A stretch of 13,058 nt of DNA from Chloroflexota bacterium (GTDB lineage Bacteria > Chloroflexota > Limnocylindria > Limnocylindrales > CSP1-4). The stretch is from contig JACQEF010000170.1 in NCBI GenBank assembly GCA_016200745.1, positions 1 through 13,058 of the forward strand, in the 5' to 3' direction. Both the position numbers and the translations under genes were made by a program. The number at the start of each line of letters is the position of its first letter. Position 1 is the stretch's first letter. Below, piece by piece: positions 5,900 through 11,009 of this stretch. Below the pieces are notes generated by a model that ran no database searches, was not told the origin of the DNA, and saw only the letters and a program-made list of their open reading frames with translations.

Positions 5900-7071
5900 G
5901 GCGTCGGCGCCGAGATCGCCAGCAGCCGGCCGTTCTGGAGGTCGGTCGCGAGGACGGTCGCGTCCGCGGCCGCGATGATCGAGCTGACCGAGCCATCCGC
6001 CTGGCCGGCGAGCACGGGCTCGCGACGGCCAGCGCCCGCGGGATCGAGCAGCCATAGCCGGCTCGAGCACGAATCCGAGAAGACGTACCGTCCGTCGAGG
6101 GCCGGCTGCCCCGGGTCGCGCACGACCGCGCCCCCGATCACGGCGCAGCCGACGTCGTGGCCGTATTCCGCCACGGGCAGGGTCAGGCCGGTCTGGTCGC
6201 AGCCCTGGCTCGGCGCGAAGCAGTGGAAGCCCTCCATCCGGTTCCAGCCGAAGTTGAGCCCGCCAGTGCCGGCCCGGGCCACGTCGATCTCCTCCCAGGC
6301 ATTCTGACCGACGTCGCCGATCCACAGGTCGCCGGTAGCCGGATCGAACCGGAACCGCCACGGGTTGCGCAGCCCAGTGGCCCAGATCTCGGGTGACGCG
6401 CCGGCCACGCCGGCGAACGGGTTGTCGGCGGGAATCGCGTACCCGCGGTCGGAGCCGGCCGGCCGGCGGTCGACGTCGATGCGGAGGATCTTTCCGAGCA
6501 GCGTGTCCGTTCGCTGGCCGTTGCCGAGGGGATCGCCGCCGGAACCGCCATCGCCCATCCCGATGTACAGGAAACCGTCGGGGCCGAACGCGAGCGCACC
6601 GCCGTTGTGATTCGGATAGGGCTGGTCCACGTGGAGCAGCGGCCGCTCCGAGCCGGGATCGGCGACGTCCGCGTTGGAGGCGGACACCCGGAACTCCGAG
6701 ATCACGGTGTTGCCGTTGCCGTCGGTGTAGTCGACGAAGAAGCGCGGGTCGGCCGGGAAGCCCGGATGGAAGGCGAGACCCAGGAGCCCCTGTTCGCCAC
6801 CGCTCCGGACCTCCGCCGCGATGTCGAGGAACGGTCGCGCCCGCAGGCCGGAGGCGTCGACGATCCGGATCCGGCCCGCCTGCTCGACCACGAAGCGGCG
6901 ACCGCTGCCATCGCCCGGGTCGGCGACATCCACCGACGGACCCGGGCTCCCGGAGGCTGCCGGGCTCGCCGTGGCTGCCGGGCTCGCCGTCGCGGCCGGC
7001 CCGCACGCCGCCAGCACGAGCGGGAGGCAGGCCAGCAGCCGCATCGCCGGCCGGATCGGGTGGGGGAGCAT
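5896..7071 (-). CDS. Secreted PQQ-type glucose/sorbosone dehydrogenase-like lipoprotein
   Basis: A 391-residue beta-propeller protein of the GSDH/Yliy family. A lipoprotein signal ends in VLAAC (Cys23), followed by an Ala/Ser/Pro linker (24-46) and then the propeller. Family motifs: GEQGLLGLAFHPGF (92-105), NHNGGALAFGPDGFLYIGMG (154-172, with His155 matching the catalytic base of soluble glucose dehydrogenase), GLRNPWRF (233-240, Arg235 expected to contact PQQ) and IGDVGQNAWEEIDV. Cysteines at 284, 291, 309 and 335 probably form disulfides outside the cell. Many members oxidise sugars poorly or not at all, so the substrate is open. The family's first propeller strand, normally found before DGSGRRFVVEQ, appears to be missing. 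The ATG at 7071 has no ribosome binding site but has TAGCAT 6 nt upstream. Confidence 0.9.
   Translation of the reverse strand: MLPHPIRPAMRLLACLPLVLAACGPAATASPAATASPAASGSPGPSVDVADPGDGSGRRFVVEQAGRIRIVDASGLRARPFLDIAAEVRSGGEQGLLGLAFHPGFPADPRFFVDYTDGNGNTVISEFRVSASNADVADPGSERPLLHVDQPYPNHNGGALAFGPDGFLYIGMGDGGSGGDPLGNGQRTDTLLGKILRIDVDRRPAGSDRGYAIPADNPFAGVAGASPEIWATGLRNPWRFRFDPATGDLWIGDVGQNAWEEIDVARAGTGGLNFGWNRMEGFHCFAPSQGCDQTGLTLPVAEYGHDVGCAVIGGAVVRDPGQPALDGRYVFSDSCSSRLWLLDPAGAGRREPVLAGQADGSVSSIIAAADATVLATDLQNGRLLAISAPTP
6955..6990. repeat. Perfect 18-bp tandem duplication in the lipoprotein linker
   Basis: The 18-base unit GGCTGCCGGGCTCGCCGT occurs at 6955-6972 and 6973-6990 without a mismatch. 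On the coding strand it encodes the repeated linker TASPAA just after the lipidated Cys, so the copy number can change by slippage in steps of six residues without breaking the frame. Confidence 0.95.
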
Positions 7072-7077
7072 CGTCGG

Positions 7078-7083
7078 ATGCTA
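7078..7083 (-). promoter_or_regulatory. -10 box of a probably leaderless mRNA (sugar dehydrogenase)
   Basis: On the minus strand the box is TAGCAT, followed by 6 nt (CCGACG) and then the ATG at 7071. A start point 6-7 nt after a -10 box would fall on the A of the ATG, and there is no Shine-Dalgarno sequence, so translation probably begins on a leaderless transcript. No -35 element is seen. Confidence 0.55.
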
Positions 7084-7112
7084 CCGCGGGTCGCCGGCGC
7101 CGCCCAGCGCCG

Positions 7113-7118
7113 TAGGAT
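7113..7118 (+). promoter_or_regulatory. Candidate -10 box of the micro-ORF
   Basis: TAGGAT, the same hexamer as the box before marR, lies 27 nt upstream of the ATG at 7146, with AGGAG at 7137-7141 between them. It implies a short leader of about 20 nt. It is divergent from the sugar-dehydrogenase box at 7078-7083. Confidence 0.4.
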
Positions 7119-7145
7119 CCCGGTCGAGCGCACGAGAGGAGCGAG

Positions 7146-7190
7146 ATGGACGCCTGGGTGTTCGGCCCGGCCGAGGGGTCGCGCGACTGA
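7146..7190 (+). CDS. Candidate 14-residue micro-ORF or remnant gene start
   Basis: Between two minus-strand genes there is, on the plus strand, a -10-like TAGGAT (7113), an AGGAG (7137-7141) and then an ATG opening MDAWVFGPAEGSRD before TGA. It ends 10 bp before the stop of the DUF72 gene, which points towards it. The start signals look as complete as those of real genes, but the product is unusually short. It could be a real micropeptide, or the surviving first codons of a deleted gene. No family is recognisable. Confidence 0.3.
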   Translation: MDAWVFGPAEGSRD

Positions 7191-7200
7191 CGGCCTCCGG

Positions 7201-7926
7201 TCAGGTGGTTCGCGCCGCGACCGCCTCGGCCAGCGCCCGGGCCAGTTCCGGGCCCCGTCCCGCGTCGTCGTGGCGAAAGAAGACGAACGCGTCGTCGCCG
7301 GCCGCCAGGAACGGCTCGAGGCGGTCGGCCCAGGCGGCGAGTTCGCCGGCCGTGTAGTCGTGGCGGCGAAGGCGGAGGTAGAGGAATGACCCGGTCCGGC
7401 GGATCGTGGGCGGCCCTGCGTCCTCGGGCAGTTCGGTCGTGCACAGCGCCGCGCCGGCCCGGGCGAGCGCGGCGAAGGTCTCGTCCACGTGCCAGGACGG
7501 CTCCTGGAACTCGACCGTGAGGGGGAGGTCGCGCGGCCAGGCCTCGAGCAGGGCGGCCAGGTGTCCGTCGTCGCGCTGGAAGTGCTCCGGCACGCGGAAC
7601 AGCACCGTGCCGAGCCGCGCCCCGAACGCGCGATACGGCCCGGTCAACCACGGCACGCTGCCGGCCGGATCCAGCTGGAGGGCGCGGAAGGACCCGCCGC
7701 GCTGCGCCTTGATTGCGAACCGGAAGTCGTCCGGCGTGGCCGCCAGCCATGCCGCCACCGCGGCCGGGGACGGTTGCCGGTAGAAGGTGTTGTTCAGCTC
7801 GACCGCGCTCAGGCGCGAGCCGTAGAACTCGAGCCGGCGCGCGGCTGACAGCTCGGCCGGGTAGAAGCGCGGCGTCCAGCCGGCATAGGCGAAGCCGCTC
7901 GTGCCGACCCGGAGCCGGCCGGGCAC
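7201..7926 (-). CDS. DUF72 domain protein (YecE-like TIM barrel)
   Basis: A 241-residue protein covering the whole DUF72 fold. It opens with RVGTSGFAYAGW (6-17) and FYP (21-23), then VELNNTFYRQP (42-52), FRFAIKAQRGGSF (68-80) and LTVEFQEPSW (136-145), all family landmarks. The fold is a TIM-barrel of unproven function; family members have been linked to iron-sulfur binding or DNA metabolism only tentatively, so no activity is claimed. The GTG at 7926 fits the start of the domain; the frame is open further upstream, but that stretch is the marR gene read in another frame. The start lies 5 nt after the marR stop, so the two genes are probably co-transcribed and translationally coupled. Confidence 0.88.
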   Translation of the reverse strand: MPGRLRVGTSGFAYAGWTPRFYPAELSAARRLEFYGSRLSAVELNNTFYRQPSPAAVAAWLAATPDDFRFAIKAQRGGSFRALQLDPAGSVPWLTGPYRAFGARLGTVLFRVPEHFQRDDGHLAALLEAWPRDLPLTVEFQEPSWHVDETFAALARAGAALCTTELPEDAGPPTIRRTGSFLYLRLRRHDYTAGELAAWADRLEPFLAAGDDAFVFFRHDDAGRGPELARALAEAVAARTT

Positions 7927-7931
7927 AACCG

Positions 7932-8474
7932 TCAGCGGTCGGCGGGGGTCGCCGGACCCGCCGGAACCGCGGGATCCGTGGCGCGGAGGGCATCGTCCGC
8001 CTCGGAGCCGGCTTGCCGGGCGACGGTGCTCATGCATCGCTCGATGACCGCCAGATCGGGGTCGTCGAGGAGCGACAGGAAGTGCTCGCTGATCCCGCGC
8101 AGGTGCGTCGGCGAGGCCTGCCGGAGCCTGGCCATGCCGCGCTCGGTCAGCACGGCCTCTGCCCCCCGTGCGTCGGCCAGGCAGGCGCTGCGCTCGACGA
8201 GCTCGTCGCTCACCAGCCGGTCGATGAGCCGGGTCACGCCGCTCTTGCTCAGGATCACCCGCTCGGCGAGCGGGCCCATCCGCATCCTGCGCCCGGGGGC
8301 GAGGGCGAGCGTCAGGAGGGTGTCGTATTCCGCGATCGACAGGTCGTGCTCGAGGCGGAGCTCCTCGTCGAGGCGACGCGATACCCGGGCGTGCGCGAGC
8401 AGGAACGCGCGCCACGGCGCCAGGCGCGGGTCGCGGGCGGTGAGCGGCCGGTCGACCGGATCGGAGATGGGCAT
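7932..8474 (-). CDS. MarR family transcriptional regulator
   Basis: A 180-residue winged-helix regulator. Helices for dimerisation lie at about 18-45 and 120-158; the DNA-binding part spans about 47-113, with the recognition helix ILSKSGVTRLIDRLVSDELV (74-93) and a wing ending AEAVLTERG. The family normally binds a palindrome near its own promoter as a dimer and is released by small aromatic or oxidant ligands. The C-terminal 25 residues are a Pro/Ala-rich tail beyond the usual family length. It is directly upstream of DUF72. The ATG at 8474 has no ribosome binding site, but TAGGAT lies 7 nt before it. No clear operator palindrome is seen in the 45-nt upstream gap. Confidence 0.9.
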   Translation of the reverse strand: MPISDPVDRPLTARDPRLAPWRAFLLAHARVSRRLDEELRLEHDLSIAEYDTLLTLALAPGRRMRMGPLAERVILSKSGVTRLIDRLVSDELVERSACLADARGAEAVLTERGMARLRQASPTHLRGISEHFLSLLDDPDLAVIERCMSTVARQAGSEADDALRATDPAVPAGPATPADR

Positions 8475-8481
8475 GCGCGCG

Positions 8482-8487
8482 ATCCTA
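8482..8487 (-). promoter_or_regulatory. -10 box of a probably leaderless mRNA (marR-DUF72)
   Basis: On the minus strand TAGGAT is followed by 7 nt (CGCGCGC) and the ATG at 8474. The gap to the upstream gene is 45 nt, so the regulator pair probably has its own promoter here even though the upstream gene is on the same strand. Confidence 0.6.
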
Positions 8488-8519
8488 CACCCTCGAGCCG
8501 GACCGGCCGGACCGACCGG

Positions 8520-8762
8520 TCATCGCCAGCTCTCGGGGTCGAACAGGTAGAACGTCGTCTGCGCCCACGCCTCGCGGAGGTCGTCCCAGCGTGACGCCAG
8601 GCGCTCGATGGCGGGCCGTCGCGCGGGTTCGGCGCGTCCGCGATCGGCCCCTTCGGGGGACGGCGCGACCGGTTCGTGCGTGATCGGTCGCCGATCCGCC
8701 GCGACCGCCACGAACCGTGTCGAACCGCCATGGAGCCTGGCGCTGGCGGCATAGCCGGACAT
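8520..8762 (-). CDS. Small hypothetical protein (80 residues)
   Basis: I do not recognise this protein. The first half is Arg/Ala/Pro-rich; the C-terminus (RLASRWDDLREAWAQTTFYL, then FDPESWR; residues 54-80) looks like a real amphipathic helix with a conserved aromatic tail, unlike noise in this GC-rich DNA. The frame is open further upstream into the opposite gene, but the ATG at 8762 has TACCCT ending 6 nt before it, the same leaderless layout as its neighbours, which decides the start. It is divergent from the arginine-deiminase-fold gene (62 bp) and lies 45 bp upstream of marR on the same strand. Confidence 0.55.
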   Translation of the reverse strand: MSGYAASARLHGGSTRFVAVAADRRPITHEPVAPSPEGADRGRAEPARRPAIERLASRWDDLREAWAQTTFYLFDPESWR

Positions 8763-8768
8763 CCGCGG

Positions 8769-8774
8769 AGGGTA
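8769..8774 (-). promoter_or_regulatory. -10 box of a probably leaderless mRNA (80-residue protein)
   Basis: On the minus strand TACCCT is followed by 6 nt (CCGCGG) and the ATG at 8762. It lies 36 bp from the opposing -10 box at 8811-8816, making a compact divergent promoter pair. Confidence 0.5.
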
Positions 8775-8810
8775 CCGTCCGATGTCCGCGTCGCCAAGTC
8801 CTCCCGCCGC

Positions 8811-8816
8811 TATCCT
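8811..8816 (+). promoter_or_regulatory. -10 box of a probably leaderless mRNA (amidinohydrolase operon)
   Basis: TATCCT is followed by 7 nt (TCGCCCG) and the ATG at 8824, with no Shine-Dalgarno sequence and no recognisable -35. The start point would fall on or next to the A of the ATG. Confidence 0.6.
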
Positions 8817-8823
8817 TCGCCCG

Positions 8824-9690
8824 ATGACGACCCCCGGCCGCCGGTTCGGCGCCCAGAGCATGTCTGCCCCGTTGCTCGACGTCCTGGTCAAGCGTCCCGG
8901 GCCGGCGTTCGGTGCCGCCTTCGACGATCCGGCCCACGGCTTCCTCCACCCCGTGGACCTCGCGCTCGCCCAGCGCGAGCACGACGCCTTCGTCTCGACG
9001 CTGGCGGGACTCGGCCCGCGGGTTCACGTCCTCGACACCGAGCTCGACAGCCCGGATCTCGTGTACACGTTCGATCCGCTGCTGATCACCGATCGCGGGG
9101 CCATCCCGCTGCGGCCGGGCAAGCCGAACCGCGCCGCCGAGCCTGGCGCGCTCGAGGCCTGGACGCGCGCAGCGGGGATCCCGACCGTGGGCCACGTCGA
9201 GGCGCCCGGGACGGTCGAGGGGGGCGACACGTTCTGGCTGCGCCCCGACCTGTTCTGCATCGGGCGGACGCTGCGGACGAACGATGCCGGGGCGCGCCAG
9301 CTCGCCGCCCTGGTCGGCGGCGAGGTCCGGATCTTCGACGTGCCGTACTGGAAGGGCCCGGCCGAGCTGATCCACCTGATGTCGGTCATCTCGCCGGTCG
9401 CCGACGACCTGGCCGTGGTCTACCTGCCGCTCCTGCCGGTCGGACTTTGGCAGCTGCTCCACGAGCTCGGGATCGACCTGGTGGAGGTGCCCGACGAGGA
9501 GTTCGCGACGCTCGGCTGCAACGTCCTGGCGGTCCGGCCGCGGGTGGTGGTGATGGCCGAGGGCAACCCGCGGACCCATGCCGCGCTCGTCGCGGCGGGC
9601 TGCGACGTCCGCACCTACCCGGCGACCGAGATCGGGATCAACGGATCCGGCGGTCCCACCTGCATGACCAGGCCGGTCCTGCGTGGGTGA
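8824..9690 (+). CDS. Amidinotransferase-fold hydrolase, dimethylarginine dimethylaminohydrolase type
   Basis: A 288-residue enzyme of the guanidino-group-modifying superfamily (five-bladed alpha/beta propeller). Key segments: LVYTFDP (79-85), GTVEGGDTFWL (129-139, Glu132), ELIHLMSV (181-188, His184) and the C-terminal GINGSGGPTCMTRPV (271-285, Cys280 nucleophile). Cys, His and an acidic residue form the covalent amidino-enzyme machinery. Length and motif spacing fit DDAH-like hydrolases, which turn methylarginines (or arginine analogues) into citrulline and an amine, better than the longer arginine deiminases (about 400) or agmatine deiminases (about 340-370). The substrate cannot be settled by eye. 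It is first in an apparent operon with the M20 gene. An upstream ATG at 8782 is unlikely because a promoter box lies between it and 8824. Confidence 0.83.
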   Translation: MTTPGRRFGAQSMSAPLLDVLVKRPGPAFGAAFDDPAHGFLHPVDLALAQREHDAFVSTLAGLGPRVHVLDTELDSPDLVYTFDPLLITDRGAIPLRPGKPNRAAEPGALEAWTRAAGIPTVGHVEAPGTVEGGDTFWLRPDLFCIGRTLRTNDAGARQLAALVGGEVRIFDVPYWKGPAELIHLMSVISPVADDLAVVYLPLLPVGLWQLLHELGIDLVEVPDEEFATLGCNVLAVRPRVVVMAEGNPRTHAALVAAGCDVRTYPATEIGINGSGGPTCMTRPVLRG

Positions 9691-9709
9691 CGGCCGTGCG
9701 CCGGGCGGC

Positions 9710-10993
9710 ATGACCCCGCCCATCGATCGCGAGCGGCTGATCGCCGACCTGCGCGACCTCGTTCGGATCCCGAGCATCACGGGATCCGAAGAGGCCGTGA
9801 TGGCGTGGGCGGCGGCCGCGCTGCGCGACGCCGGTCTGGCGGTCGACGAGATCGCGGCCGATCCGGACGCCATCCGGGCCGACCCGGCCTGGCCCGGCCG
9901 GGAGATGCCGCGGTCGGCCCTCCCGGTCGTGATCGGCCGCGCCGGCCGGGGGACGGGCGGACCCGACGTCGGCACGCACGCCGGCAGGCAGGACGGCGCC
10001 CCGCACCGCGTCATCCTGTCGGGGCACCTCGACGTCGTGCCCGCCGGCGATCCGGCAACCTGGACCGTCGACCCGTGGGCCGCCGAGATCCGCGACGGCC
10101 GGCTCTTCGGACGTGGCGCCTGCGACATGAAGGGCGGCGTGGCGGCGATCCTCGCGGCCGTGCGGGCGCTCGGGGCAACGGGCGACCTCGGTCGCCTCGA
10201 CGGCGAGCTCCTGGTCGTGCTCGTGCCGTCCGAGGAGGACGGCGGGCAGGGGACCCTCGCGGCGATCCGCGCCGGCGCGACCGGCGACCTCGCGATCATC
10301 ACCGAGCCGTCCGGGCTCGACATCGTCGTGGCCCACGCCGGTGCCATCACCTTCCGGCTGACGGTCCCCGGCCGCGCCGCCCACGCCTCGCGGCGGCACG
10401 AAGGGATCTCCGCGCTCGACAAGCTGTGGGTCATCACGCAGGCCCTCGAGGCGGACGAAGCGCGCCGGAACGCGGCCGAGACCGACCCGATCATGACCGC
10501 GCTCGGCATGCCCTACCCGACGATGATCGGGATCGTCAGCGGCGGCGAATGGGCATCGACCGTGCTCGACCGAGTCGTGGCCGACGGCCGCTACGGTGTC
10601 CGGCTGGGCCAATCGGACGCGGACGCCGAGGCGGACCTGCGCGCCTGCGTCGCCACGGCCTGCGCAGCCGACGAGTTCCTGCGCGATCACCCGGTCGAGG
10701 TCGAGATCACCGGTGCCCGGTTCGGGTCGGCCCGAGTCCCCGCGGACCATCGGCTGCCGGTGGGCCTGGCCGCCGCGGCCGAATCCACGACCGGCCGGCG
10801 TCCGGCGATCCTCGGCGCCCCGTATGGCGCCGACATGCGGCTGTTCGTCAACGTCGGCGACACGCCATGCGTGATCTTCGGGCCCGGCGACGTCCGGGTG
10901 GCGCACAGTGCCGACGAGCACGTGCCGCTCGACGAGGTCGCCGATTGCGCGGCGGTCCTGGCGGCCTGGGTCCGGAGCGAGCTGCTGGCCTGA
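9710..10993 (+). CDS. M20 family metallopeptidase/deacylase (ArgE/DapE/ACY1 type)
   Basis: A 427-residue zinc hydrolase with all M20 landmarks: SGHLDVVPAG (104-113, metal His106 and Asp108), GACDMKGG (136-143, bridging Asp139), SEEDGG (174-179, catalytic Glu175 and metal Glu176), TEPSG (198-202, Glu199), a lid/dimerisation insert at about 205-320, and HSADEHVP (399-406, metal His404). The family removes acyl groups from amino acids or cleaves C-terminal residues; N-acetylornithine, N-acetylcitrulline or acylarginine are reasonable guesses given the neighbour. A GTG at 9683 overlaps the upstream stop by 8 bp and would add nine residues; I prefer the ATG at 9710 because the family starts there. 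Either way it is cotranscribed with the upstream hydrolase. Residues 77-98 are a Gly-rich insertion before the core strand. Confidence 0.92.
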   Translation: MTPPIDRERLIADLRDLVRIPSITGSEEAVMAWAAAALRDAGLAVDEIAADPDAIRADPAWPGREMPRSALPVVIGRAGRGTGGPDVGTHAGRQDGAPHRVILSGHLDVVPAGDPATWTVDPWAAEIRDGRLFGRGACDMKGGVAAILAAVRALGATGDLGRLDGELLVVLVPSEEDGGQGTLAAIRAGATGDLAIITEPSGLDIVVAHAGAITFRLTVPGRAAHASRRHEGISALDKLWVITQALEADEARRNAAETDPIMTALGMPYPTMIGIVSGGEWASTVLDRVVADGRYGVRLGQSDADAEADLRACVATACAADEFLRDHPVEVEITGARFGSARVPADHRLPVGLAAAAESTTGRRPAILGAPYGADMRLFVNVGDTPCVIFGPGDVRVAHSADEHVPLDEVADCAAVLAAWVRSELLA

Positions 10994-11009
10994 CCCGTCG
11001 AGCCGGCTC

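Noticed and set aside
5804..7993. A 729-codon minus-strand open frame spanning the sugar dehydrogenase and DUF72
   Set aside because: It is a different frame of the same strand, Arg/Pro-rich and without domains, while the true frames show clear families.
8824..9690. Agmatine or arginine deiminase as the name for this gene
   Set aside because: At 288 residues it is too short for both, and its His region IHLMSV and ending GGPTCMTRPV fit the DDAH-like branch better. The substrate remains uncertain.
8485..10509. A 674-codon minus-strand open frame across the amidinohydrolase and M20 genes
   Set aside because: It is antisense to two genes with complete catalytic motifs and gives a low-complexity Arg/Gly/Ser-rich translation.
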